This document shows positions 9,480 to 18,638 of a stretch of 64,000 bases of DNA, piece after piece. How positions within the stretch are numbered: position 1 is the stretch's first letter; each line of letters opens with the position of its first letter. The stretch spans positions 33,590-97,589 of the forward strand of contig NZ_LZKP01000157.1 in NCBI RefSeq assembly GCF_001672895.1, in the 5' to 3' direction. This stretch comes from Mycobacterium sp. E740. GTDB lineage: Bacteria > Actinomycetota > Actinomycetes > Mycobacteriales > Mycobacteriaceae. The notes beneath the pieces are model-generated. The model was given only the letters and a program-made list of their open reading frames with translations. It did not search any database and had not been told where the DNA came from. Both the position numbers and the translations under genes were made by a program.

Positions 9480-12400
9480 TGGTAGCTCACCTCCTGGCTG
9501 CGCCGGCGCACCACGGTCACCTCGTCGCGCTGGTTGCCGGTCGGGCCGAGATAGTTGAACGCGAACGACATCTGGGCGTAGCCGCCGGCGAGGTGACTGG
9601 GCTTGATGAGCAGGCGGGTCAGCGAGTTGTGGATGCCCCCGCGCTTGCCGGTGGTTTCGGTCAGCGGCACGTCGATGGTGCGCTCCTGTGCGTGGTAGAC
9701 GAACACCACGCCCTCGGGCATCCGGTGCGACACGATCGCCCGGCACACCAGCACGCCGTTGCGGTTCACCGCCTCGACCCAGTCGTTGTCGCGCACCGAG
9801 ATCTTCGCGGCGTCCACCGGGCTCATCCACATGGTCGGGCCGCCGCGCGACAACGACAACATGAACAGGTTGTCCTGGTACTCGGAGTGGATCGACCACT
9901 TCGAGTGCGGGGTCAGGTAGCGCACGGTCAGCGCCACCCCGTCGTGCGCACCGACCGCGGCCGCGCCGAACAACCGCGACATGTCCAGCGGCGGACGGTA
10001 GATCGGCAGCTGCTCGCCGAGTTCCTCGAGCCAGTCGTGGTCGAGGTAGAAGTGCATGCGGCCGGTCAGCGTGTGGAACGGTTTGAGTTCCTCGATGTTG
10101 ACGGTGAACGGGGCATACCGGCGGCCGCCGGTCTCGCTGCCGGACCACTCGGGGCTGGTGATCACGGGAACGGGCCGGGCCTGGGTGTCGGCGAACGTGA
10201 TCCGGCGTTCCTCGCTGCCCTCGGCCAGATGCACCAGTCGCCGGCCGGTGCGTCGCTCCAGCTCGCGGAACCCCTGCACGGCCAGCCGGCCATTGGTCGT
10301 GCCGGACAGCGCCAGGATCGCCTCGGCCATCCGCTCGGCGGTGTTGATCGCCGGGCGGCCCTGTGCGCGACCGGAGTTCATCACGCCGAACTTGGCAGCC
10401 AGCTCCTCGACTTCCTTGTCGGGGTGGAAGGTGATGCCCTTGGTCGTCAGGCCGAGGCGCTCCACGAGCGGTCCCAAGGTCGCCCACTTCTCGGCGACCG
10501 CCGGATAGTCGCGTTCCACCACAGCCAGTGGGCCCATCGTCTTTCCCGGCGCCGGTGTCTGCCCGGTGGCACGCCAATCGTTCTCGACTCCACCGCGATA
10601 CGCCATCGCGCCGGCCGTGTCGTGTTGCAGCGCCCCGAGCACCACGTCATTGCGCACCCCGAGATGCTTGGCCGCCAGCGAGCTGAACGCCCGGGCGATG
10701 GCACCGAACGCCTCGAAATCGGAATGGGTCTCCCACGGCGGGTCGACGGCCGGGTTGAACGCGTGCACGTACGGGTGCATGTCGGTGCTCGACAGGTCGT
10801 GCTTCTCGTACCAGGTGGCCGCGGGCAGCACCACGTCGGAGAGCAGCGTGGTGGAGGTCATCCGGAAGTCGATCGACATGAGCAGGTCGAGCTTGCCCTC
10901 CGGGATATCCGTCGTCCACGCGATGTCGTTGGGCCGCAACGACTCCGGAGTCGGCGCGGCCTGCAGATTGGAGTCGGTACCCAGCAGGTGTCGCAGGAAG
11001 TACTCGTTGCCTTTGCTCGACGAACCGAGGAGGTTGGCCCGCCACACCGACAGCACCCGCGGCCAGTTCGCCGGGTTGTCGGGATCGGTGACGGCCAGCT
11101 TGAGTTCCCCCGCGGCGAGTTGTTCGGTGACGTAGGTGGCGACGTCCTGCCCGGCTTCGCGGGCGTCGTCGGCGACGTCCAGGCTCGAGCGGTCGAACTG
11201 CGGATAGAACGGGCTCCAGCCCATCGCTGTCGACGAGGCGAGGACATCCATGGTGTGGCGGTCCCGGAACCGGCCGCGGCCGTGCGGACTCGACAGCGCG
11301 TCGGCCCGGTAGCCGTCGTAGCGCCACTGGTCGGTGTGGACGTACCAGTAGGAGGTGCCGGGCATCTGGCGCGGCGGACGCGACCAGTCGGTACCCATCG
11401 CCAACGCCGACCAGCCCGTCACCGGACGGCACTTCTCCTGCCCTACGTAGTGCGCCCAACCGCCGCCGTTGCGGCCCATGGCACCGGTGAGCAACACCAG
11501 CGCGAGCACCGCGCGGTAGGTGGCGTCGCCGTGGAACCACTGGCAGATCCCGGCGCCCATGATGATCATCGACCGGCCGTTGGACTCCTCGGCGTTGCGC
11601 GCGAACTCCTTGGCGATCCGGATCGCCTGTGCCGCAGCCACTCCGGTAATCTGCTCCTGCCACGCCGGGGTGTACGGCCGGGATGGATCGTCATAGCCCG
11701 TGGGCCAGTCGCCCGGCAGCCCGGGGCGCGCCACACCGTACTGCGCGAGCATGAGGTCGAACACGGTGCACACCAGATGCTCACCGATGCGTCGCACCGG
11801 AACCCCACGGACCAACGTCTCGCCGTGGCCGTCGACGGTGTCGAAGCGCGGGAACGTGACCTCCGCCGTCTCACCGCCGGAGGGGTGCAGCACCGTCAAC
11901 GCCGGCACCAGGTCACCGAGCTCGAGGTTCCACTTGGTGACACCGTCGTCGCCGAAGCGGAAACCCAGGGAGCCGTGCGGCACCGCGACCGTGTCGGTGG
12001 CGCCGTCGAGCAGCACCGGTTTGAACGCCGCGTTCTCCGTGTCGTGCCCCAGGTCGGCCGCGGTGAGGTTCTTGCCCGCGACGAGCATGCCGTCACGCTC
12101 CTCGAGCTTGACCAGGAACGGCAGGTCGGTGAACTTTCGCACATAGTCGACGAAGAACGGAACCCGTTGCTTGACAAAGAATTCCGAGAGCACCACGTGG
12201 CCCATCGCCATGGCCAGCGCACCGTCGGTGCCGGCCGCGCACGGCATCCACTCGTCGGCGAACTTGGTGTTGTCGGCGTAGTCGGGGCTGACGCTGACGA
12301 CCTTGGTCCCGCGGTAGCGCACCTCGGTCATCCAGTGCGCGTCCGGCGTGCGTGTCACCGGCACGTTGGAGCCCCACATCATCAGGTACGACGCGTCCCA

Positions 12401-13165
12401 CCAGTCACCGGACTCCGGCACGTCGGTCTGGTCGCCGAACACTTGGGGCGAGGCGACCGGAAGGTCGGCGTACCAGTCGTAGAACGACGTCATCACGCCG
12501 CCCAGCAGCTCGATGAACCGGGAGCCTGCGGCGAACGACACCATCGACATCGCCGGGATCGGCGAGAAGCCCGCCACGCGGTCCGGCCCGTACTGCTTGA
12601 TCGTGTGCACGTGGGCCGCCGCGATCATCTCGGTGGCCTCGGCCCAGCTCACCCGGACCAGGCCGCCCTTGCCCCTGGCCTGTTGATAGCGCCTGCGGCG
12701 CTCGGGATCGGCCTGGATGTCGGCCCACGCGAACACCGGATCCTTCAGCCGCGCCTTGGCCTCGCGGTACATCCGCACGAGCTCACCGCGCGCGTACGGG
12801 TAACGCACCCGCGTCGGCGAGTAGGTGTACCAGGAGAAGGCGGCGCCGCGCGGACAACCGCGCGGTTCGTATTCCGGGCGGTCCGGGCCGACCGACGGAT
12901 AGTCGGTCTCCTGTGTCTCCCAGGTGATGATGCCGTCCTTGACGTAGATCTTCCACGAGCACGACCCGGTGCAGTTCACGCCATGGGTGGAGCGGACCAC
13001 CTTGTCGTGGCTCCACCGGTCGCGGTAGAAGATGTCGCCTTCGCGCCCGCCGCGGCGGTGCACGGTGCGCCCGTCGTCGGACGCCTCACCGGGCGTGAAG
13101 AAGCGGCCGCTGCGTTCGAGCAGTTCCTCGATGCGTCCGCCGATGTGGGGCGGCGTGCTGGTCAC
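9476..13165 (-). CDS. narG: Respiratory nitrate reductase alpha subunit (catalytic, Mo-bis-MGD)
   Basis: 1229-residue catalytic subunit that reduces nitrate to nitrite at the cytoplasmic side of the membrane. The FS0 cluster ligands are H61, C65, C69 (HGVNCTGSC) and C104. The Mo-ligating Asp lies in the YDWYADLP segment (residues 229-236), followed by the substrate channel motif QTDVPESGDWWDASYLMMWGSN. It starts ATG 13165 overlapping the narK stop as ATGA, so nitrate uptake and reduction are co-expressed. The enzyme allows anaerobic respiration and is a natural partner of the DosR island upstream. Confidence 0.97.
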   Translation of the reverse strand: MTSTPPHIGGRIEELLERSGRFFTPGEASDDGRTVHRRGGREGDIFYRDRWSHDKVVRSTHGVNCTGSCSWKIYVKDGIITWETQETDYPSVGPDRPEYEPRGCPRGAAFSWYTYSPTRVRYPYARGELVRMYREAKARLKDPVFAWADIQADPERRRRYQQARGKGGLVRVSWAEATEMIAAAHVHTIKQYGPDRVAGFSPIPAMSMVSFAAGSRFIELLGGVMTSFYDWYADLPVASPQVFGDQTDVPESGDWWDASYLMMWGSNVPVTRTPDAHWMTEVRYRGTKVVSVSPDYADNTKFADEWMPCAAGTDGALAMAMGHVVLSEFFVKQRVPFFVDYVRKFTDLPFLVKLEERDGMLVAGKNLTAADLGHDTENAAFKPVLLDGATDTVAVPHGSLGFRFGDDGVTKWNLELGDLVPALTVLHPSGGETAEVTFPRFDTVDGHGETLVRGVPVRRIGEHLVCTVFDLMLAQYGVARPGLPGDWPTGYDDPSRPYTPAWQEQITGVAAAQAIRIAKEFARNAEESNGRSMIIMGAGICQWFHGDATYRAVLALVLLTGAMGRNGGGWAHYVGQEKCRPVTGWSALAMGTDWSRPPRQMPGTSYWYVHTDQWRYDGYRADALSSPHGRGRFRDRHTMDVLASSTAMGWSPFYPQFDRSSLDVADDAREAGQDVATYVTEQLAAGELKLAVTDPDNPANWPRVLSVWRANLLGSSSKGNEYFLRHLLGTDSNLQAAPTPESLRPNDIAWTTDIPEGKLDLLMSIDFRMTSTTLLSDVVLPAATWYEKHDLSSTDMHPYVHAFNPAVDPPWETHSDFEAFGAIARAFSSLAAKHLGVRNDVVLGALQHDTAGAMAYRGGVENDWRATGQTPAPGKTMGPLAVVERDYPAVAEKWATLGPLVERLGLTTKGITFHPDKEVEELAAKFGVMNSGRAQGRPAINTAERMAEAILALSGTTNGRLAVQGFRELERRTGRRLVHLAEGSEERRITFADTQARPVPVITSPEWSGSETGGRRYAPFTVNIEELKPFHTLTGRMHFYLDHDWLEELGEQLPIYRPPLDMSRLFGAAAVGAHDGVALTVRYLTPHSKWSIHSEYQDNLFMLSLSRGGPTMWMSPVDAAKISVRDNDWVEAVNRNGVLVCRAIVSHRMPEGVVFVYHAQERTIDVPLTETTGKRGGIHNSLTRLLIKPSHLAGGYAQMSFAFNYLGPTGNQRDEVTVVRRRSQEVSYQ

Positions 13166-14370
13166 TTCGGTGCCTCCTGGGGTTGCGGCTCGTGGGCGTG
13201 CAGCCGCAAGGCGGTGTAGGCCAACGCGACCAGCGCGGTCGCCACCAACAGGATCAGCCCGACGGAGTAGTCGTTCTCGACCGGGTCATATGTCGAACCC
13301 ATCACGAGCGGCGGGAAGTAGCCGCCCAAACCTCCTGCTGCCGAGACGATTCCGGTGACCGATCCGACTGACTTCGGCGGTGACCGACGCGCCACCCAGG
13401 CGAACACGCCACCGGTGCCGATCCCGAGGAACACGGCGAGCGTGATGAACGTGGCCGCCGACAACACGTCCGGCGGCGGCTGCAGCATGGCCACGAGCGC
13501 CATCAGCGCGGTGCCCCCGAACGACGCCAGCACCACGTACTTCGGTGCGAAGCGGTCCGCGAGCGCGCCGCCCACCGGTCGGGCGAGCACCGCGGCCAGC
13601 GCGAAACCGGCCGTCCGCGCCCCCGCATCGACGGCCGAGAAACCGTAGATCGTCTTGATGTAGGTCGGCAGGTAGTTGCTGAACGCCACGAAGCCGCCGA
13701 ACACGATCGCGTAGAGGAACGACATCTCCCACGTGACGCGCAGTTTCGCGGCGGACTTCAGCTTGGGCAGCACCCGGTCGGTGTTCGGGGTGAACACCGG
13801 CGAGTTGCGCATGAACAACATGCAGGAAACGGCGGTGAGCGCCAACGCGACAGCGATGATCACGTGTGTCGGGAACAACCCGAACCAACGAACGAACCTG
13901 GGCGTGAAGAACGCCGACAGCGCCGTGCCCACCATGCCCATCCCGAACACGCCGGTGGCGAAGCCGCGACGCGACGCGTCGAACCAGTTGTTCGCGAACG
14001 GGATGCCGACGGCGAAGATGGTGCCGGCGATGCCCAGGAAGAACCCGCACACCAGCAGCATCGGATAGGACCCGGCCGAGCCGGCGGCGCCGACCGCGAG
14101 CACGGGCACGATCGAGATCACCGAGATTGCGATGAACATGGCCCGACCACCGAAGCGGTCGGTCAGCGAACCGACCACGATTCGGCCGAGCGCGCCGACC
14201 AGGATCGGCGTCGCCACCAACATCGAGGCGTCGGCACTGCTCAGCGACAAGTCGCCCGCGTATGTGGTCGACAGCGGGCCGATCATGTTCCAGGCCCAGA
14301 AGTTGATCGCGGAAACCCAGGTGGCCAGAGCCAGGTTCACATTGCGTCGAGCGCCGGTTTCCTCCACCAT
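13162..14370 (-). CDS. narK: NarK-family nitrate/nitrite transporter (MFS)
   Basis: 402-residue, 12-TM major facilitator transporter importing nitrate and/or exporting nitrite. It has the NarK features: NFWAWNMIGPLST in TM1, the GRIVVGSLTDRFGGR loop, and the two glycine-rich nitrate signatures GIAGTIFAVGIPFANNWF and GIGTGGVFAWVARRSPP...GIVSAAGGLGGYFPP. I prefer ATG 14370 because AGGTGG lies 8 nt upstream; GTG 14382 is the alternative and adds four residues. Its stop overlaps the narG start. It resembles NarK2 of M. tuberculosis, which is DosR-controlled, but no convincing DosR box is seen here. Confidence 0.92.
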   Translation of the reverse strand: MVEETGARRNVNLALATWVSAINFWAWNMIGPLSTTYAGDLSLSSADASMLVATPILVGALGRIVVGSLTDRFGGRAMFIAISVISIVPVLAVGAAGSAGSYPMLLVCGFFLGIAGTIFAVGIPFANNWFDASRRGFATGVFGMGMVGTALSAFFTPRFVRWFGLFPTHVIIAVALALTAVSCMLFMRNSPVFTPNTDRVLPKLKSAAKLRVTWEMSFLYAIVFGGFVAFSNYLPTYIKTIYGFSAVDAGARTAGFALAAVLARPVGGALADRFAPKYVVLASFGGTALMALVAMLQPPPDVLSAATFITLAVFLGIGTGGVFAWVARRSPPKSVGSVTGIVSAAGGLGGYFPPLVMGSTYDPVENDYSVGLILLVATALVALAYTALRLHAHEPQPQEAPK

Positions 14371-14528
14371 CGTCGAGTCCACCTATCCAGACAACCACGT
14401 GTTTCAAACGCTCGCGCTGCTTTGGGGTAAAGCGCTGGGACACAGCGGACATCGCGAAGAGCGCGGGCATGGTGCCGGCTCGCGCCCGTCAATCCCGGCC
14501 GTTCACTTGAGGTTTCGCGCAGCTGCGT

Positions 14529-14951
14529 TCAGGCGCGAATCCTGCGGCGGCGTCTGGTCGGGTCGCGCTGCCCGGCCAGGGTCAACCCGAGGATGATCAT
14601 GATCACGGCGAACGCGAACGGCATCCACTCGAACGCGCGCGCCACGGCCATCGCGTGCGCCCACAGCACGACGTACACCAGGCCGCCGCCGAGGAAGTAG
14701 GCCCGCGCCGCCGCGTACGAGCGGGCCATCACCAGCCCGAGCACGCCGATCACCACGTTGACCGTGTTGTACACGCCGGACACCGCGAACACGCCGAACA
14801 GGCTGGCGCCGGATTCGTGGCCGACCCACGCCAGGCGGTCGTAGTTGTGCGTGACGCCCGGGACGAACCCGAGCACACCGAGCGCGATCAACACCGGACC
14901 CATGAACAGCGCCGCGGCCTGCACGGCCATGTACTTCGGGGCCTTCGCCAT
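14529..14951 (-). CDS. DUF4383 four-TM membrane protein (copy 1)
   Basis: 140-residue integral membrane protein with four hydrophobic segments and a short basic C-terminal tail (DPTRRRRRIRA). The conserved pattern LGFVPGVTHNYD...GVFAVSGVYNTVNVVIGVLGLVMARS...YFLGGGLVYVVLW is the DUF4383 signature. It is paralogous to the gene at 15033, with the same order of motifs. Function is unknown; presence beside narK suggests a stress- or respiration-linked role, which is only inference. Confidence 0.8.
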   Translation of the reverse strand: MAKAPKYMAVQAAALFMGPVLIALGVLGFVPGVTHNYDRLAWVGHESGASLFGVFAVSGVYNTVNVVIGVLGLVMARSYAAARAYFLGGGLVYVVLWAHAMAVARAFEWMPFAFAVIMIILGLTLAGQRDPTRRRRRIRA

Positions 14952-15032
14952 CCTCGCCTCCGCCCCCGTCGTTATTGACGTATGCGCAGGTGATACCCCT
15001 CGAGCGCGGCCGCTAACCGGGCGTCGTCGGCG

Positions 15033-15518
15033 TCAGCGGGTGTTGCGGTTCAGTCGCGCATTCGTATCGCCGACCCGACGTGACAGCAACACGCCCAGGC
15101 CGATCATGCCGATCGCGAGCGCCAGGTGCAGCCAGTTGTCGGCGGTGTTGACCGGCACGAAGTTCGCCGCGCTGTCGTAGTTGATGACGATGCCGTAGAT
15201 CACCAGGACCACGTAGATGATGCCGCCACCGATCAGGAAGTTCCGGGCGCCGTTGAACGTCCGGGCCATCAGCAGGCCGGCCACGCCGAACGCGAGATGC
15301 ACGATGTTGTGCAGGATCGAGACGTTGAAGATGCCGAGCAGGTGAGCGTCCGAGTGGTGGCTGGCGAAGGTCATGGTGTCGTAGTTCGTCGTGATACCCG
15401 GGATGAAGCCCAGGATGCCGACGAGCAGGAATACCGCGCCGACGGCCAGTGCCGCCTTCTGAATGGGTGCGTCGTATCGTGACGCCGCGGTGCGACCCGG
15501 CGGGTGACTGCTGACCAT
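15033..15518 (-). CDS. DUF4383 four-TM membrane protein (copy 2)
   Basis: 161-residue paralogue of the preceding DUF4383 protein: GILGFIPGITTNYDTMTFASHHSDAHLLGIF... then HNIVHLAFGVAGLLMAR and FLIGGGIIYVVLV. It has four membrane segments and a 20-residue hydrophilic N-terminus. The ATG at 15518 follows GGAAAGGAAC with standard spacing. Two tandem divergent copies on one strand indicate an old duplication. It lies 63 nt downstream of the metallothionein-like gene and could be in its transcript. Confidence 0.8.
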   Translation of the reverse strand: MVSSHPPGRTAASRYDAPIQKAALAVGAVFLLVGILGFIPGITTNYDTMTFASHHSDAHLLGIFNVSILHNIVHLAFGVAGLLMARTFNGARNFLIGGGIIYVVLVIYGIVINYDSAANFVPVNTADNWLHLALAIGMIGLGVLLSRRVGDTNARLNRNTR

Positions 15519-15581
15519 GGTTGTTCCTTTCCTCGGGTGAGCCGAGAACTACCCGGGGAAAGATGATGCAAACGTGAAGTG

Positions 15582-15689
15582 TTACTTCTTGATGTAGCAG
15601 TTGGGCGGGTTGCCGCAGTGATGGCCTTGGTCGCACTTGTGACAGTGGCAGGTGCAGCCGCTCTTGGTTCTGACCGCTGGTGTACCCAT
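15582..15689 (-). CDS. 35-residue Cys/His-rich metallothionein-like peptide
   Basis: Small ORF on the minus strand, ATG 15689 to TAA 15582. Of 35 residues six are Cys (12, 14, 16, 19, 25, 31) and four are His (15, 17, 23, 24), arranged CTCHCHKC...GHHCGNPPNC; there is a lysine-rich tail. Such density of closely spaced Cys and His is typical of metallothioneins that bind Cu(I), Zn(II) or Cd(II). AAGGGAG stands 10 nt upstream of the ATG. It is not the M. tuberculosis MymT sequence as I remember it, so the metal and family are open. It is upstream of the DUF4383-narK run on the same strand. Confidence 0.75.
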   Translation of the reverse strand: MGTPAVRTKSGCTCHCHKCDQGHHCGNPPNCYIKK

Positions 15690-15787
15690 CGCAGATCAAC
15701 TCCCTTGGTTGTGACGTCCGTGGCACGTCGGCGAATTCACGGGCGTGACATCGAATATATGCCGATATGACGATGTCTGCGGGCGCC

Positions 15788-17668
15788 TCAAGCGGGGCCG
15801 CCCTGCAGGATCGGCTTGAGCGCATCGAGCACCGTCGGGTCCTCGATCGTCGACGGGACCGGTTCGTCACGTCCTTCGGCGATGCCGCGCATCGTCTTGC
15901 GCAGGATCTTGCCGGAGCGGGTCTTCGGTAGCGCCGGCACGATGTCGACGATCTTCAGAGATGCCACCGCGCCGATGTTCTCGCGCACCGCCTCGACGAG
16001 TTCCCCGGCCAACCCGTCAACCTGAGCACCGGCCTTGAGCACGACGAAGCCCCGGGGCACCTGGCCTTTGATCTCGTCGCTCACGCCGATGACCGCGCAC
16101 TCGGCGACCGCCGGATGGGCCGCCAGTACCGCCTCGATCGATCCCGTCGACAGCCGGTGCCCGGCGACGTTGATCACGTCATCGGTCCGTCCCATCACGA
16201 ACAGCAAGCCGTCTTCGTCGACGTATCCGCCGTCGCCAGTGAGGTAATAGCCGGGGAACGCCGACAGATAGGAGGCGACGTAGCGGTCGTCGTCGCCCCA
16301 CAGTGTCGGCAGCGTGCCCGGCGGCAGCGGCAGTCGCACGCAGATCGATCCCTCTTCGTTCGGCCGGCACTCCGAGCCGTCCGGGTGCAGGATCCGGACG
16401 TCGTAGCCAGGCATCGCCACCGCTGCCGATCCCGGCTTGATGTGTTGCGGCTCAAGGCCCATCGGGTTGGCCGCGATCGACCAGCCCGTCTCCGTCTGCC
16501 ACCAGTGGTCGACGACGGGGACGCCGAGTTTCTCCGAAGCCCAGTGGTACGTGCCGGGGTCGAGGCGTTCGCCGGCCTGGAACAGATACCGCAGCGCGGA
16601 CAGGTCGTGCTTGCCGACGTGGACGCCGTCGGGGTCCTCTTTCTTGATCGCCCGGATCGCGGTCGGTGCGGTGAACATCGCCTTGACTCGATGCTCGGCG
16701 GCGACGCGCCAGAACGCCCCGGCATCCGGCGTGCCAACGGGTTTGCCTTCGTAGAGCACCGTCGTCGCACCCAGCAGCAGCGGTCCGTAGACGATGTAGG
16801 AATGGCCGACCACCCAACCGACGTCGGAGGCCGCCCAGAACACGTCGCCGGGATGGGTGTCGTAGATGTTGCGCATGCTCCACAGCAGCGCAACGGCATG
16901 CCCGCCGTTGTCCCGAAGAATGCCTTTGGGTTTGCCCGTGGTGCCGGAGGTGTAGAGCACGTACAGCGGATCGGTGGCGGCCATCGGAACCGGGCCGACG
17001 GGCTCGGCGTCGGCCATGAGCTCTTGCCAGTCGTGGTCGCGGTTCGGGATCAACTCGCAGTGCCGGTGATCGCGCTGCAGGACAACGCAATTGGGGGTTC
17101 GGTGCTCGGCCATCTGCAGTGCCGCGTCGAGCATCGGCTTGTATTCGACGGTGCGCGTCGGTTCGACACCGCACGACGCCGAGACGACGACGGAGGGGCG
17201 GGCGTCGTCGATGCGCGCGGCGAGTTCGTGTGCGGCGAACCCGCCGAACACCACCGAGTGGATCGCACCCAGCCGGGCGCACGCCAGCATCGCTATCGCC
17301 GCTTCGGGCACCATGGGCAGATAGATGACGACGCGGTCGCCCTTGCCGACGCCGAGATTTCGCAGCACACCGGCGAATCTGGCTGTCTCGTCGAGCAATT
17401 CGCGGTAGGTGTAGGTGCGTTTGGACCCGGTGACCGGCGAGTCGTAGATCAGCGCCGGCTGGTCGGAGCGGCCGTCTTCGACGTGCCGGTCGAGTGCGTT
17501 GGCGCACGTGTTCAGCTCCCCGTCGGGGAACCAGCGGTAGAACGGCGGGTTGGAGTCGTCGAGGATCTGCTGCGGCTCGCGGATCCAGGTCACCGCGTGC
17601 GCGGCGTCTGCCCAGAATGCTTGCGGATCGGCGATGCTCGCGTCGAACAGTGCTCGGTATCCGGCCAT
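15788..17668 (-). CDS. prpE: Propionyl-CoA synthetase / acetyl-CoA synthetase-like AMP-forming ligase
   Basis: 626-residue adenylate-forming ligase that activates propionate (or acetate) to the CoA thioester. The A3 motif reads LYTSGTTGKPKGILRDNGGH, where the RDNGGHAVAL continuation is characteristic of PrpE rather than Acs. The A8/A10 region ends in LPKTRSGKILRKTMR, with the catalytic lysine that is commonly regulated by acetylation. Length equals typical PrpE (about 628). The start ATG 17668 appears leaderless. Propionyl-CoA activation fits an organism using sterols or odd-chain lipids. Confidence 0.85.
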   Translation of the reverse strand: MAGYRALFDASIADPQAFWADAAHAVTWIREPQQILDDSNPPFYRWFPDGELNTCANALDRHVEDGRSDQPALIYDSPVTGSKRTYTYRELLDETARFAGVLRNLGVGKGDRVVIYLPMVPEAAIAMLACARLGAIHSVVFGGFAAHELAARIDDARPSVVVSASCGVEPTRTVEYKPMLDAALQMAEHRTPNCVVLQRDHRHCELIPNRDHDWQELMADAEPVGPVPMAATDPLYVLYTSGTTGKPKGILRDNGGHAVALLWSMRNIYDTHPGDVFWAASDVGWVVGHSYIVYGPLLLGATTVLYEGKPVGTPDAGAFWRVAAEHRVKAMFTAPTAIRAIKKEDPDGVHVGKHDLSALRYLFQAGERLDPGTYHWASEKLGVPVVDHWWQTETGWSIAANPMGLEPQHIKPGSAAVAMPGYDVRILHPDGSECRPNEEGSICVRLPLPPGTLPTLWGDDDRYVASYLSAFPGYYLTGDGGYVDEDGLLFVMGRTDDVINVAGHRLSTGSIEAVLAAHPAVAECAVIGVSDEIKGQVPRGFVVLKAGAQVDGLAGELVEAVRENIGAVASLKIVDIVPALPKTRSGKILRKTMRGIAEGRDEPVPSTIEDPTVLDALKPILQGGPA

Positions 17669-17702
17669 ATCGGAACGGTAGCGCGACGCCTATAGTCCCG
17701 TT
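17669..17702. promoter_or_regulatory. 34-bp divergent promoter, both transcripts leaderless
   Basis: Rightward: TATAGT (17691-17696) then 6 nt then ATG 17703. Leftward: TACCGT (complement of 17675-17680) then 6 nt then ATG 17668. Both spacings put the transcription start on the initiation codon. No ribosome binding site exists for either gene. Confidence 0.65.
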
Positions 17703-18563
17703 ATGACTTCTGCGCCCCCGCCGATCGAAGGGGCGCGGCGATCTTTCGTCGACGCCCGCGGCGTGCACTTCCACGTCACCGAAGCCGGTCCCGCCGACGG
17801 GCGTCCCGTCGTGGCGTTGCACGGCTGGCCGCAACATCATTGGGTGTATCGGGACCTGCTGGCCGATCCGCCCGAAGGCTTGCGCATCATCGCCCCGGAC
17901 CTGCCCGGCTTCGGCTGGTCCGGGCCCGCGCCGCACCGGTGGAAGAAGGACGACGTGGCCGCCGACGTGCTGGCGCTCCTCGATGCGCTCGGCCTCGAGC
18001 GCGTGTTGCTGGTCGGCCATGACTGGGGTGCCTATGCCGGATACCGCATGGTGTTGTCGGAGCCGCAGCGCTTCGACGGCTATCTGCCGATGAACATGGC
18101 ACACCCCTGGGTGAGGCCCCGCGTCGTGGCCCCGCACCTGTGGCGGTTCTGGTACCAGGTGCCGATGGCGACCTTCGGCGTGCCGGTGCAGCGGCACACC
18201 CCCTTCGTGGCACTGGCGTTCAGGATCGCGTCTGAGCTGGACCCCGAGACCGCCAGGGTCTACGTGGACCGCTTCCGGGACCCGGTGGTCGCGCGCGCCG
18301 GCAGGGACGCGTACCGCAGCTTCCTGCTGAGCGAGCTGCCCGCCGCAGGCTTCGGCCCGCCTCCGCCGCGGGCGACGGTGCCGATCCGGTGCCTGTTCGG
18401 GCTCCGCGACACCGCGGTCCATCCGTCGCTCGCCGCGGAGGAGACGGCCGACGCGGACGACTACCAACTCGACGCGGTCGACGCCAGCCATTTCGTCGTC
18501 GACGAGCGACCGGATCTGGTGCGCGCGAAGCTGATCGCCTTGGCGGAGGAGACGCGCCGCTAA
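17703..18563 (+). CDS. Alpha/beta hydrolase, epoxide hydrolase/haloalkane dehalogenase type
   Basis: 286-residue hydrolase. The oxyanion-side motif is HGWPQHHWVY (residues 40-49); the nucleophile is Asp107 in GHDWGAYAG, which marks the epoxide hydrolase/dehalogenase branch rather than a Ser esterase. A putative acid Asp lies in FGLRDTAVHPS and the catalytic His in DASHFVVDERPD near residue 264. Substrate is unknown; mycobacteria carry several such EphA-F-like enzymes for detoxifying epoxides and degrading lipids. It is transcribed divergently from prpE through a leaderless promoter. Confidence 0.85.
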   Translation: MTSAPPPIEGARRSFVDARGVHFHVTEAGPADGRPVVALHGWPQHHWVYRDLLADPPEGLRIIAPDLPGFGWSGPAPHRWKKDDVAADVLALLDALGLERVLLVGHDWGAYAGYRMVLSEPQRFDGYLPMNMAHPWVRPRVVAPHLWRFWYQVPMATFGVPVQRHTPFVALAFRIASELDPETARVYVDRFRDPVVARAGRDAYRSFLLSELPAAGFGPPPPRATVPIRCLFGLRDTAVHPSLAAEETADADDYQLDAVDASHFVVDERPDLVRAKLIALAEETRR

Positions 18564-18620
18564 ACCCCTTGTGCCTCTTTGGTTTCAGTGGTCACACATG
18601 CGGGTGGACTTGTCGGTGAC

Positions 18621-18636
18621 TCGAACTAGTGTTCGG
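18621..18636 (+). promoter_or_regulatory. LexA-type SOS box overlapping the promoter of the HNH gene
   Basis: TCGAACTAGTGTTCGG matches 11 of the 12 fixed bases of the mycobacterial SOS box TCGAAC-N4-GTTCGA. It ends 2 nt before the ATG at 18639 and encloses the likely -10 hexamer TAGTGT (18627-18632), which is 6 nt from the ATG. LexA bound here would block RNA polymerase directly. Confidence 0.75.
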
Positions 18637-18638
18637 GT

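Noticed and set aside
9593..13219. A 1208-codon open frame on the + strand opposite narG
   Set aside because: Its translation is Arg/His/Gly-rich without domain features and mirrors narG codon structure; high G+C with strong third-position bias creates long antisense frames. NarG on the minus strand is certain.
14400..14440. Possible DosR box upstream of narK (TTTGGGGTAAAGC)
   Set aside because: Only about half of the positions match the consensus and the GGGACT/AGTCCC cores are absent; treated as chance.
17691..17702. TATAGTCCCGTTA resembles half of a DosR box
   Set aside because: Only the right half fits; the left half is absent. The TATAGT is better explained as a -10.
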